Of a DNA stretch of 64,000 nucleotides, positions 45,690-55,202 are shown one piece after another. The first letter of the stretch is position 1. Each line of letters opens with the position of its first letter. The DNA is from Planctomycetia bacterium. Lineage in GTDB: Bacteria; Planctomycetota; Planctomycetia; Pirellulales; Thermoguttaceae. The DNA lies in the NCBI GenBank assembly GCA_030527205.1, contig JAUNBG010000001.1, forward strand, positions 225,053 to 289,052, in the 5' to 3' direction. The notes beneath the pieces were generated by a model. The model had not been told where the DNA came from and did not search any database. It worked only from the letters and a program-made list of their open reading frames with translations. The translations under genes were made by a program, and so were the position numbers.

Positions 45690-45934
45690 TTGGGGGACTT
45701 CCTTTTAGTTTTTGACGATCCGGAAATCGAGTGTATTTGGATGAATGGAAAATTTGTCCCGAAAACGAGCGAACGAATGTTGGCGATTGCCCGGCAACAA
45801 AGTCATACATTTATTACACAACCGAAAGTGCCGCGTTGTTGGCTCTGGCGTTGGGACTCGTTTTCATCCTTGTTGCCGGGGACCCGTTCACGGGAACTTC
45901 GTCGAATTCAAGAAATAGCGGCCGCGATTAAGTA
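45690..45934 (+). pseudogene. possible gene remnant
   Basis: Two overlapping frames of 81 and 66 codons share this segment, and neither is a full gene. One contains ESAALLALALGLVFILVAGD, which looks like a membrane helix. It recalls the N-terminal part of UPF0324/YeiH-type sulfate exporters, but the match is weak. The 200-bp element starts directly after it. Confidence 0.25.
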
Positions 45935-46150
45935 GACAGCGTTTTCCCCTATTTTTGTAATGATATTGGAAATTTTCGCGCAGCGGCGCGACGGAAACGC
46001 AAAGAGGCTTTCCTTTTTGTCTCTTCCGATGTCGTTGTTAATTTAAATCGCTTTAAAACGGCAGTTCCATTAATAATATTCGTTTCCGTCGCTCGTTTGG
46101 GGAGTTATTCTCATCGCTGCGCCGCCGCGTCGCTGTGCGAAAATCTTTTT
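45935..46150 (+). repeat. 200-bp TIR element, copy 2
   Basis: Left end GGAAATTTTCGCGCAGCGGC (at 45968), preceded by the TTTTTGTAATGATATT block also found in copy 1. The right end, in reverse complement, is AGATTTTCGCACAGCGACGC. The internal GACGGAAACGCAAAG and CGTTTCCGTCGC blocks match copies 1 and 3. No protein is encoded. The remaining 230 bp to the next gene show no feature. Confidence 0.75.
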
Positions 46151-46377
46151 TAAAAATTTTTTCGAACTTGATCGCGAAAAAAAATCGTTGTGAACGGTTA
46201 CTTTTCGGACGCGGACGTCGAAAATATCGTTTCGCGATGTTGGAGAACACACGAAAAAAGTTCGAGTAAACAACGGCATCCGAAGCCATTAGTTGAATCT
46301 CCGTTTGGGGATCTCATCATTTTTTAGTGTCGGCCCGGTATCAATTCAATTCACGATACCAACAAATAAATGGCAGA

Positions 46378-47544
46378 TCAGTCCATAACCTCGTGAGTAA
46401 GAAATTCTGTCAATGCGCGAAACGCCCAGGCCTGACTCCAACGCATATACGGCGTTTTGATCGTGAAACGTTTCGCTTTTCGGAAATAGAACGTTCCGCG
46501 TTTCGCATCGCGCATATTCATCAACGTCCAGTGAAGAATTCGTTCGACCAATTCGCGATAACGTTGACCTTCGCCGGAAAAAAAGTAAATCGCTTCTGCC
46601 GGCGCATGAATATCGACCAAATACAAACGGTCGTGATAATATTTCGGCGTTCCATCGTCGAGAAAAAATCGATCAGCGTAAAACTCGACGCCGCGTCGAT
46701 ATGCGTCTTGATATTCTGGCGTTAAATCGAACTGCAAAAAGCGGCGAAGCGCTTCGAGATTGAAACCGGTATGGAAACTGTCGATCCAACTTTGTGCTTT
46801 TGTTTCCGCGTAAAACCAGGAGCCGTCGTCATGTTGGTATTTCATGCTGTATCGCAGCGCACAAAGCGCCGGGTCGAGCAACTCTCTGCGATCGTATTGA
46901 GCCGCAAGCCGGGCCAAAAGCGATGCGCCGAGCATATTCGCATTGTGAACGTAATTGACGTCGAGCGGCGTATAGCTGAAACAAAATGAATCGCCTTCTG
47001 TTTTACGACGTAAATCGTTCAAGAAAAACGCCGGAATACTTTGGGCAATGTCGAGCGCTTCGACGATGTCGGTTGCTTCGTAATAATCGAGCAGGGCGTG
47101 TCCGATGAAAGAGCTGTTGACGATCGTCGGCGTCCAGCGCGGCGTCAGTTGAACGCGGCTCTGCCAGGGAAAGTTGTATCCCCATGCAGCGCCCGAAACG
47201 TCAGGAGATCGAAGCTCCAAAAGTTTCTGAAAAAGTTCGTTCAGTACGACTTTTGTTTGGGGATTCTGCGAACGACGATATTCCTTTGTATAACCTTCGA
47301 GAAACAAGCCGATTGCTTTCGGATTGACGCCGGGGCGAATCCCCAAAAGAGGCCGACAATTGATCGGCGAACGTCGACCGAATTGCGTCAACGCCATACG
47401 TCCCCAGCGTGTGCCTAACGTCAAAAGACTCACAAGCGGAGAATTTAGAGAATCATAGGGGTCAATTCCAGCAAAGCCACGACTTCGGCACCAATGTTCC
47501 AAACGATCGATAACTTCTTCGATTTCCTGCATTTGATATGTCAT
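46378..47544 (-). CDS. uncharacterised alpha/alpha-barrel-like protein of polysaccharide clusters
   Basis: Function unknown. The 388-residue cytoplasmic-type sequence has no signal peptide and no membrane helix. It shows repeated helical pairs typical of six-hairpin glycosidase or polysaccharide-lyase-like barrels. Examples are NFPWQSRVQLTPRWTPTIVN, SFIGHALLDYYEA, DVNYVHNANMLGASLLARLA and QHDDGSWFYAE followed by SWIDSFHTGFNLEALRRFL. Such proteins are found beside Gfo/Idh-dehydrogenase fusions in exopolysaccharide loci. It lies 250 bp downstream of such a fusion gene on the same strand. An epimerase or lyase on a polysaccharide is inference. The start is ATG at 47544. Confidence 0.7.
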   Translation of the reverse strand: MTYQMQEIEEVIDRLEHWCRSRGFAGIDPYDSLNSPLVSLLTLGTRWGRMALTQFGRRSPINCRPLLGIRPGVNPKAIGLFLEGYTKEYRRSQNPQTKVVLNELFQKLLELRSPDVSGAAWGYNFPWQSRVQLTPRWTPTIVNSSFIGHALLDYYEATDIVEALDIAQSIPAFFLNDLRRKTEGDSFCFSYTPLDVNYVHNANMLGASLLARLAAQYDRRELLDPALCALRYSMKYQHDDGSWFYAETKAQSWIDSFHTGFNLEALRRFLQFDLTPEYQDAYRRGVEFYADRFFLDDGTPKYYHDRLYLVDIHAPAEAIYFFSGEGQRYRELVERILHWTLMNMRDAKRGTFYFRKAKRFTIKTPYMRWSQAWAFRALTEFLTHEVMD

Positions 47545-47725
47545 CTCCGCTCTTTTCTTTTAAATAAAGGGATAGAAAGGTTCGCGATGCTTTCACATAA
47601 AATTTTTTATAGAGGGGTTCCTTGAGTTTTTCCGAAAAGCGGCGTGTTAAATAGCTTTATGACCGAAGATTATACAACGGTGAAGCGAAAAAAACGAAGC
47701 GTATAAACAAACTCTTGACAATTCA

Positions 47726-47760
47726 AATATTCGACCGAATCAAATATTTGATCGAATATT
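47726..47760. promoter_or_regulatory. nested palindrome between two exopolysaccharide genes
   Basis: ATCAAATATTTGAT, a perfect 14-bp palindrome, sits inside a wider inverted repeat AATATTCG / CGAATATT. It lies about 180 bp before the start of the gene at 46378-47544 (minus strand). No T-run follows, so it may be an operator. Confidence 0.4.
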
Positions 47761-47797
47761 AAATCGGAAATAGAGAGTTTTGCTGCTCATGGAAAAT

Positions 47798-49981
47798 TCA
47801 GGCGATATCGGAATGAAAACAACGATCGATTTGTATCTCCTGGCCACTGGCAAGCGATTCCTGAACGGCGAAACAGGCAAGCGTATTACGGAATATATCA
47901 TCAGCGGAAATCGGACACTCTTTTCCCAAACGGATACTGTCAAGAAAAGCGCTCATCATGGCGGCTTGACCCTTATTCTGACTCGTCGTTTTACCGAGTT
48001 TTGGCGAACCGTTCCCATAAAAATCCAACGATTTGAAATCTTTTAAGACTCCCGTTTGACCGGCCTGATAAACTTCGACATACTCTTTCGGCAATTCTTT
48101 AGAGCCGTTGGCAAAATAATGAACCGTTCCTATTGATCCATTTTCAAATTTGAGCGAGATTGAAACGATGTCGTTTAAATGATCAGGATCGGGCAGAGCC
48201 GTCGCATAAACGCTCTTTGGAAGCGAACCACAAAGCCAGGAAAGGAAATCGATAAAGTGGCAAACCTCGCCAAGGATGCGGCCGCCGCCTATCGTTACGT
48301 CCTGAATCCAAGTGTCTTTCGGAATCGATCCGGAATTGATGCGATAAATCGCCGATATGGGAACGTTTCCCAATTTTTTCTTAAGTTCGACAGCATGAGG
48401 CGCAAAACGACGATTAAAACCGACCATTAAACGCGGACAAGACGGTTCTTGCGCAAGTTGCGAATAAACGCCGTGTATTTCAACAAGCTCATCAAGTGTC
48501 AGACAAATCGGTTTTTCGACAAAAACGTTCTTGTGACGTTTGAGACCGTCCAGAACATATTGGGCGTGAGTGTTGTGCCGTGTTGCAATAAACAATGTGT
48601 TGACATCGTCATTATCTAAGATATCATTCGCATTCGATGTGCAGAAACCAAAGCGGAATTTTTCGGCGACACGCTTTGACGTGGTTCCGGAATTGGTCAT
48701 GATCCCAATCGGCACAATGTCGGCGTTGGAATGGATATTCGGCAGCAGATTTCCTTGCGCATAACTTCCGGCGCCGATAAATGCGAATCCTATTTTCGGC
48801 GACGTCGAAAAATTTTTCGGTTGGATCGTAACAGGCGTCTGTTGAAGCGGTTTAGCGACGTCGTATTTGAGCATAACCCCCAAATAGGGCTCTGTTCGCT
48901 TAAGAATCATATTGTATGCAGCAGGCGCATCGTCTAATTTAAATTCGTGTGTTGTCAATCGTTCAAGCGAAATTCTTCCGGAATGAATGAGTTCCTGAAA
49001 TGCCTGCATATTGCGATTTTCCGTCCAACGAACGTAAGCGGCGGGATAATTTTCGCCTTTTTCTTCATAAGACAAATCGTAACGTCCCGGTCCATAGGAA
49101 CAGGACATTCGTACTTCCAATTCTTTGGGGTAATAATAAGGATTACGCTCGAAACCGGTTGGAACGGCACCAACAACAACGACACGACCTTTTTTGCGAA
49201 CAATTTCTCCCGCAAAGTTAATGGGATCCAGACTACTCGTTCCTGCTGTAATGATGACAGCATCCACGCCCAAACCATGTGTTTGTTGAAGAATACTTTG
49301 GCCAATTGACGCATCGGAACGAGGCCAGGCATCGTCGATACCGATTTCTTTTGCCGATTGAACGGCCTCCGGATTGACGTCGATTCCAAATGTTTTGACG
49401 CCACTGGCTTTCAACATAAGACAGACAAGTTCGCCGAGTAAACCGAGTCCGATCACGGCGCAACTTTCGCCGAGACGAAGGTCGGCCTGTCGAATTCCTT
49501 GAAGAGCAATGGCGCCCAAAGTATTGTAGGCCGCATATTTAAGATTGGCATCGGCGGGAAGTTTGACGCAAAGGTTGACTGGAACGCACACGATTTCCGC
49601 ATGATTGGCGTATCCGGCGCCGGCACACGCGACACGGTCGCCGACAGCGAATTCAGTTACGCCTTCGCCGACCCCGATCACTTCCCCCGCCGAACTGTAG
49701 CCAAGCGGCGAATAAGCGTCGAGCTTCTTCATCACAGCGCGATAGGTCTGAACCGGCCCCTGTTTGCGGAGCATGTCGAGAACCATTTTCACATCTTTGG
49801 GACGTTCTTTCGCCTTGGCAAGAAGGCTCTTACGCGCCGACTTGACCGTTGTGCTCTCCGTGCCTGCACTGATAAGCGAATAATGGTTGCGAACTAAAAC
49901 CATACCCGGCGAAAGCGTCGGCATGGGGAGTTCCTGAATCGTCATTTCACCGTTCGAAAGTTTTTGTGTGAGTTGTTCCAT
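47798..49981 (-). CDS. zinc-type dehydrogenase fused to a Gfo/Idh/MocA oxidoreductase
   Basis: Two-domain sugar oxidoreductase of exopolysaccharide loci. Residues 1-365 form a medium-chain dehydrogenase with PLGYSSAGEVIGVGEGV, VGDRVACAGAGYANHAEIV and the Rossmann motif VIGLGLLGELVCLM. Its catalytic-zinc Cys is not obvious. Residues about 385-727 are a Gfo/Idh/MocA domain with FAFIGAGSYAQGNLLP and the NAD-linked catalytic segment KNVFVEKPICL, ending with a full C-terminal sheet domain. The order N-dehydrogenase-Gfo/Idh is a known fusion in such clusters. It probably makes or changes an activated sugar. The start is ATG at 49981. It lies 40 bp before the end of a CapK-type gene. Confidence 0.88.
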   Translation of the reverse strand: MEQLTQKLSNGEMTIQELPMPTLSPGMVLVRNHYSLISAGTESTTVKSARKSLLAKAKERPKDVKMVLDMLRKQGPVQTYRAVMKKLDAYSPLGYSSAGEVIGVGEGVTEFAVGDRVACAGAGYANHAEIVCVPVNLCVKLPADANLKYAAYNTLGAIALQGIRQADLRLGESCAVIGLGLLGELVCLMLKASGVKTFGIDVNPEAVQSAKEIGIDDAWPRSDASIGQSILQQTHGLGVDAVIITAGTSSLDPINFAGEIVRKKGRVVVVGAVPTGFERNPYYYPKELEVRMSCSYGPGRYDLSYEEKGENYPAAYVRWTENRNMQAFQELIHSGRISLERLTTHEFKLDDAPAAYNMILKRTEPYLGVMLKYDVAKPLQQTPVTIQPKNFSTSPKIGFAFIGAGSYAQGNLLPNIHSNADIVPIGIMTNSGTTSKRVAEKFRFGFCTSNANDILDNDDVNTLFIATRHNTHAQYVLDGLKRHKNVFVEKPICLTLDELVEIHGVYSQLAQEPSCPRLMVGFNRRFAPHAVELKKKLGNVPISAIYRINSGSIPKDTWIQDVTIGGGRILGEVCHFIDFLSWLCGSLPKSVYATALPDPDHLNDIVSISLKFENGSIGTVHYFANGSKELPKEYVEVYQAGQTGVLKDFKSLDFYGNGSPKLGKTTSQNKGQAAMMSAFLDSIRLGKECPISADDIFRNTLACFAVQESLASGQEIQIDRCFHSDIA

Positions 49982-50019
49982 AAAACGAATCCTATCTATC
50001 GTCGATTTTGTCGCGTATT

Positions 50020-51381
50020 TTATTTTTTCAAGTTGGCGTTAATTTTTAACGGAATTTTTCCAATTTTTGTTCGGAACGGTTTATCGACTATTTGGTAAGA
50101 GAAATCAATGTCGATTCCGTCCAAACTGAAATAGGCCGACGGTTGGAAATCGGACGACGGATTGTCCATAACGATATACATTACGGCTTTTCCCGGTTCC
50201 GTTTGTTCGATTTGAATATGACTTGCCATTTGATAAATCGAATGATGTCGTCCGAAAAAGAGCGCGGTAAGCGAAATGTTTTGACCTTTTTTGTCCTGTA
50301 CGAAATCAACGGATCGCGCCTCGTTAATCGCAAACGTTTGCAAAACGCCGTTTGAATCGTATTGAATCGGTTCAACAAAATCTTCGGTATCGTAACGAAT
50401 AAGAGGAAACGCCGTATTGTCGTAAGATGTGCCAATCAAATGAAATTTTTCGTCGTTTTGCTTGATCGCTTCTGTAAAACCGTAAGTTTGAAACGGCCAA
50501 TAGACGAATTTTTCGTTACGTTCCCAGGCAAGAATAATTCGTTCGGAATGTCCATACCAGGAAACCGTTGGAACTTGAAAAACTTCTTCGATTTTATCAC
50601 GATAAATCGGCACAGGATATTCCGAACTTAAAAAAACGCCTTTTAAATTTTTTCTCAAAACGGCCAATTCGTTTTCCGGAAGCGTCTCGCAAAACCTTGC
50701 GTAATCGTAAATACTGCCCGGGTATCCGTGAAGAAATTCGATGGGATACCTTTTTGCATATTTTAAAAGGACTTGCGTCGATTTTTCGTAATCGATATAA
50801 ATATTGAATAAAAATCGATTGCGCAACGCATCATAACAAACGAATTTTTTGTCGATTCCTTTAATCGAACGCCCAACAATCGAAAGATAGATTTTTCGTT
50901 GCGTATAACCGAACTTTTTCCAAATCAAGTGCATATGCGCCCATTCGTTGGCGTTTGTTCTCGACGAAAGATAGAAACAAAACGGCGAGCCAGACGTTCC
51001 GCCTGTATTGGCCGCAAAACGACCAGGTTCGGCATGTTCGACGTCGGCGGGCGCCGCTTCACGGAGAATTTGTTTGTTAACGATTGGAATGCGTTTCATA
51101 TCGTCGAGCGTTTTCAGGTTGTCACTGCAGAAACCGTTTTTTTTGTATAATTGTGCGTAAAACGGAATTTGGCTTTCGGCAAAGCGAACGATTTTTTTGA
51201 CGTTTTCCAGAATATAACGTTCTTTCGGAAAATCGGGCGATTCCAAATAACGAATCGCGTTCGACTGGAGCAACGAATAGCGCCTTCCGAGTCCGGGACG
51301 CAGACCAAAAGGAACGGCGGAAAGAATTCGTCCGATCGGAATCGGCAACGTTTCAATTTTTTTCAAAATGGAGGAGGTCAT
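50020..51381 (-). CDS. CapK/PaaK-like adenylate-forming enzyme (1)
   Basis: Member of the phenylacetate-CoA ligase/CapK family found in capsule clusters; the true substrate is unknown. Seen: the nucleotide-binding loop AANTGGTSGSPFCFYLS at about residue 130, then the HGYPGSIYDYARFCE and SSEYPVPIYRDKIEEVF segments and SWYGHSERIILAWE, all typical of the family. At 453 residues it is complete. It starts with ATG at 51381, close after the decayed copy of the same family on its upstream side. Confidence 0.85.
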   Translation of the reverse strand: MTSSILKKIETLPIPIGRILSAVPFGLRPGLGRRYSLLQSNAIRYLESPDFPKERYILENVKKIVRFAESQIPFYAQLYKKNGFCSDNLKTLDDMKRIPIVNKQILREAAPADVEHAEPGRFAANTGGTSGSPFCFYLSSRTNANEWAHMHLIWKKFGYTQRKIYLSIVGRSIKGIDKKFVCYDALRNRFLFNIYIDYEKSTQVLLKYAKRYPIEFLHGYPGSIYDYARFCETLPENELAVLRKNLKGVFLSSEYPVPIYRDKIEEVFQVPTVSWYGHSERIILAWERNEKFVYWPFQTYGFTEAIKQNDEKFHLIGTSYDNTAFPLIRYDTEDFVEPIQYDSNGVLQTFAINEARSVDFVQDKKGQNISLTALFFGRHHSIYQMASHIQIEQTEPGKAVMYIVMDNPSSDFQPSAYFSLDGIDIDFSYQIVDKPFRTKIGKIPLKINANLKK

Positions 51382-51387
51382 GGCAGT

Positions 51388-51640
51388 CTAATCGTTAAAT
51401 GTTGAATATAGTGTTTTAATTACTTCTGAATGAGCGGCGCAGCGATGTGTCAAGCCAATATTCTGGCGACCCCATTTCGACTGAAAGAACCGCGTTATAT
51501 CGAAACCGAATTTGTTTAAATAATAAAAATAACGACTGAAACCATCTAATAATGCATTGTAAGTTGATTTATGTTTTAAACAATGTTCAAGCCACATCGC
51601 ATTGTAAGCCGATTCATCGTATAAAATTCGATTGACTCGT
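51388..51640 (-). pseudogene. C-terminal fragment of a capA gene
   Basis: The frame reads FDELKRVNRILYDESAY, then GFSRYFYYLNKFGFDITRFF and CAAHSEVIKTLYSTFND. It aligns with the last 80 residues of the intact CapA protein encoded at 56753-57889 (KILADEDAYKKEW, GFRRIVFLFNKYTGLSLLRV, CPAHHEVLKTIF). The N-terminal two thirds of capA are missing. It is joined at about 51650 to the broken capK remnant. Confidence 0.7.
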
Positions 51641-52488
51641 TTTAATTCGTCAAATATAACTCGTCGCTTTGACCGTAATGCGAATAAACACGACAGTTAA
51701 AAATCTTTTGTATTTGATCTTTATATTCCTCGGGACATCCTTCGGAACATAAAAACACCGCCTTGATTGGGGACAATTCCCTTTGTAAATCGGCTTCTGT
51801 AATCAAGTCGGTAAAACAACGGATCGCAGAAGGATAACCGTGAACGAATTCGGGCGAAAATTTCCGAAAATGTTTTACATAGGTTTCCATATTGCCAATA
51901 TTTAAATGAAACGGAGAGAGGAACAATTCGCGAAAAACAGGGCTCTCTTTCCAGTAAATCTTTTGAGCTTTGTGGAAAGGAGACACCGCGAAAGGTAACT
52001 TTTCGTGAATCTGGAGTATAGCCAACTCGTTTCCATTGATAATGAATTGAGGCAATTTCTTTTGGAATCGTCGTCCAATCTTCATAAAATTGAAGTTGAT
52101 TTCCTGTCGAGCCGCCGGTTTGTGATGTTCGATGAGGAATCGAATGAATACAATCAGGAACAAAAGAGCTGAAATCGTTCTGAATAACATCCTTCATAAT
52201 CAACGGAAAAAATTTGATCGCTTCCGAAGCAGGATATTTTTCGACATATTGTTTATACGATCTGTAAAAAGGAACATGATCAGTCGCAAAGGTTAATATT
52301 TTTGTTAATTGTGCCGCTTGATAAGCGTCGATCTCTTCTTTGGAGGCATAGTCCCATTGTTTTAATACTTTTGCTGTGTTACGATATTCTCTTCCTGCCA
52401 TCCAAGTGAAAGGAAGGAGGTAAAGAGCGTCTTTGACACAAGACGGCGACGATTCGTAAAGGGTCTTTAAATAAGAAAAAATTGACAT
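51641..52488 (-). pseudogene. frameshifted and truncated CapK/PaaK-like gene
   Basis: The N-terminal part starts with MSIFSYLKTLYESSP at the ATG 52488 and runs through TGGSTGNQLQFYEDW. About residue 170 (near 51975-51985, at VSFP) the frame must shift. It then continues as HKAQKIYWKESPVF, PEFVHGYPSAIRCF, LCSEGCPEEYKDQIQKIF and YSHYGQSDELYL, where it stops. Compared with intact CapK proteins of the cluster, the last third is missing. A sequencing error could explain the single shift, but not the truncation. Confidence 0.75.
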
Positions 52489-52717
52489 ATTACAAATAAA
52501 CCAGTAAAAGTATGAAAAAATTACCAATGTTGATTTTTGTTATGTTTATCCGTTGGATCTCCAAGCTGCCTACTGTTGCGACGGGCGTTGGGGAAATATC
52601 GGAAAAAGTAACGTATTACCGGCTTGCTTACAGTAACGAACAAAACGCAAAAACCAACGCGTCTATTTTGCGTAGTTTTTCTTCGGTTTGGACAATGTTG
52701 ACCGTCGCCAAAGGACG

Positions 52718-53797
52718 TTAAACAAGATACCCTTTTAATTTTTCTGCAACTAACGAAGCGCGAAAATGATTTCTTGCATATTCGCGATTGTATTTTCCAA
52801 AGGTCTCCAGCAAAGACGGATTGTTAAGTAATTCTGCAATTCGATTGGCAAAATCTTGCGGCGAAACGCTATCGACCATAAATCCCATTTCATTATTTTT
52901 AAAGAAATCCGGCAAGCCTCCGACGCGAGTCGTTATAATAGGCAACCCCAACGCCATCGCTTCAAGGACGACGTTAGGCATTCCCTCGATAAACGACGGG
53001 AAAAAAAAGATGTCCGCTTCTTGAAATGTTTCGATTTTTTTTTCTCCGGCAACATACCCCTTAAAATCAACGTTTTGGAGATGAAGTTCCTCGATTTTTT
53101 TTAAAACTTCATCGACGCAATCTCCGTAACCGGCAATGGTAAAACGAAAGTTTAATTTCATTTCCTGTTGGAGAATGCGAACGGTTTCCAAGGCGGGAAA
53201 AATTCCCTTAAGTTTAGTGATACGAGAAAGATACAAGACGTTATAACATTTTTTTTGCGCGTCGTAAGTTCTTGGATAATCAAGAAAGGAATCTTCCGTC
53301 GTCGTCGTCATCATTTTTATCGGTCCTTTATATCCCCAACGGAGAAGAGTATCGCGGAAAGGACTGGCTAAAACAAACATTCCGTCCGTTTTGAAGAGGA
53401 TGAATTTAAAAATCCTTTTGGCTTTTTTTTCTAATTTTTCAACATAAGACAAGCGCCATCCTCGCCAAAAAATGTAGACTTTTTTCCCAAAGAGAAATTT
53501 TGCAATAACGCAATACGCCTGGTCTCGCCATACCGACATAGGCGCGAACGTTGGATTCAACACAACAATGTTATAACGGCGATGATGAAATAAGAGGAGA
53601 AAGAAAAAACGAACGAGATCATAAAAAAAGTAAAACAGTTTCAAAAATGAAAGGCCCCCCATATTGTTTGAAGACTCGGGATTATAACTATTAGTAAAAT
53701 AATCGGCGGAATCGCTGAGATACGGTTGTAATATACGATAGTAATTACTGATGCCTCCCGCTTGATGGATGTCCCTAACGTTAATGAGTATTTTCAT
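52718..53797 (-). CDS. GT4-family glycosyltransferase
   Basis: Probably adds a sugar to a lipid-linked repeat unit on the cytoplasmic face of the membrane. Seen: the N-terminal INVRDIHQAGGISNYYR, the nucleotide-binding part NVLYLSRITKLKGIFPALE, and the C-terminal FFFPSFIEGMPNVVLEAM followed by GLPIITTRVGGLPDF, the family's EX7E-type motif. A membrane-associating hydrophobic segment lies around 57-72. At 359 residues it is complete. The start is ATG at 53797. It lies between two CapK-type genes. Confidence 0.9.
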   Translation of the reverse strand: MKILINVRDIHQAGGISNYYRILQPYLSDSADYFTNSYNPESSNNMGGLSFLKLFYFFYDLVRFFFLLLFHHRRYNIVVLNPTFAPMSVWRDQAYCVIAKFLFGKKVYIFWRGWRLSYVEKLEKKAKRIFKFILFKTDGMFVLASPFRDTLLRWGYKGPIKMMTTTTEDSFLDYPRTYDAQKKCYNVLYLSRITKLKGIFPALETVRILQQEMKLNFRFTIAGYGDCVDEVLKKIEELHLQNVDFKGYVAGEKKIETFQEADIFFFPSFIEGMPNVVLEAMALGLPIITTRVGGLPDFFKNNEMGFMVDSVSPQDFANRIAELLNNPSLLETFGKYNREYARNHFRASLVAEKLKGYLV

Positions 53798-53852
53798 ATT
53801 ATTTCACAATCATTCAATATCAAGACGCAATCCAGCGTCGCGAAAAAAAGTC

Positions 53853-55202
53853 CTATATTTCCGACACAACATAACGTAATTTACCGCGATCATGTTTAAT
53901 TTCGTCGGTTTGCACAAGTCTGAATTCCGTTCCCTTTATTTTTTCTTTGAGTAAATTCGCGACCTTTTCGATTTCTTTATCGGCCAAAGGATAATTTACG
54001 TTGGGAACAACTAAAAGCGTTACAGAATAATCCTTGTTCTGACGAACCTGAAACCCGGTAACGCATTCAGGATTATTATCGAACAAGGTTGTAAGATAAT
54101 CCCCTGCGATATACGAACCGTCGGCAAAGCGCAAATTATCCGTGACGCGTCCCTTGACCGTATCCATCAATGGAAAAGGAAGTCCGCAAGGGCAAGCGCC
54201 TCGCATTTTTCGTCCCATATCGCCGTTTTGATAACGAATCAACGGAAAAACATGATTTTCCAGGTCCGTTACGGCGATTTTTCCATACGTTTCGTCTTCG
54301 ACGCAACGATTGTTATCGTCTAAAAATTCAATGCAGCGAATATCGTTAAAAATGTGCATATGTTGCCGGCGATGGCATTGCGCGGCCAGCCAGGTGATTT
54401 CACTGCATCCGTATTGATCGTAAACAGGGACGCCAAAGACTTTTTCGATTTCTGTTCGAATCGGTTTCAACAAGGGCGAAGAGCTTGTTTTTATCGCTTT
54501 CAAGGAATCAATATGAATATTGTTCTGATCGCAAAACAAAGCGAATTGGTGTACGGCGCCGGTATATCCCTGTAAGAAAACAACCTTTTTCTCTTGAAGG
54601 GTTTTCGCGAAATCAAGCATATCTTGTTCGGTGACGAACGAAGAATCCAAAAGAATCGTGAGCGAAGGAAATAACGTCAGCGAATGAATGAGTTTCGATA
54701 TTCTGGACGAAATGTCGCGTGAGGTTCGCCAAATCTTCGCACGGTTTTCGCCGGGGCCGATTCCCCACCAGCGAAGAAGTCGCCAGCTAATGGCCTCGGA
54801 AAAAAAGCGTCGATCATGATAAACGGCGGTCGGCGTTCCCGTCGAACCGCCTGTCGTCGAGAGCGAACACAAATTTTTCGATATTCCGGTTACGACAATT
54901 TTGTCGAAACAATGCCGAAGATCGTCTTTCGTCAAAACAGGAACGTCTTGCCAGTCTTTTTCCTCTTTAACGTCGAGCGGATTAAACCCTAGCGAATCAA
55001 ACCGTTCTTTATAAAAAGGCGATTTTTCGTAAGCGTAACGAAGTATGTCGACTTTGCGTAAAAAGGAATAACGTTCCAATTCGTCGGCGGACATATTTTC
55101 GTGCGACAGGTATTCATGAAATTGTTTCCAGGAACGTCGGCGAAACAATTGAACCTTTAAAAAATAAACGCTTGTTTTCCAGCTTTTAATTGTGTAATCC
55201 AT
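53853..55202 (-). CDS. CapK/PaaK-like adenylate-forming enzyme (2)
   Basis: Second intact member of the capsule-associated ligase family. Seen: SLSTTGGSTGTPTAVYHD, the AMP-binding loop around residue 110, FLQGYTGAVHQFALFCD, then VYDQYGCSEITWLAAQCH and the cysteine pair ACPCGLPFP that may bind zinc. Length is 449 residues. Its start (ATG at 55202) lies 17 bases inside the upstream polymerase gene, so translation is probably coupled. The substrate is unknown. Confidence 0.87.
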   Translation of the reverse strand: MDYTIKSWKTSVYFLKVQLFRRRSWKQFHEYLSHENMSADELERYSFLRKVDILRYAYEKSPFYKERFDSLGFNPLDVKEEKDWQDVPVLTKDDLRHCFDKIVVTGISKNLCSLSTTGGSTGTPTAVYHDRRFFSEAISWRLLRWWGIGPGENRAKIWRTSRDISSRISKLIHSLTLFPSLTILLDSSFVTEQDMLDFAKTLQEKKVVFLQGYTGAVHQFALFCDQNNIHIDSLKAIKTSSSPLLKPIRTEIEKVFGVPVYDQYGCSEITWLAAQCHRRQHMHIFNDIRCIEFLDDNNRCVEDETYGKIAVTDLENHVFPLIRYQNGDMGRKMRGACPCGLPFPLMDTVKGRVTDNLRFADGSYIAGDYLTTLFDNNPECVTGFQVRQNKDYSVTLLVVPNVNYPLADKEIEKVANLLKEKIKGTEFRLVQTDEIKHDRGKLRYVVSEI

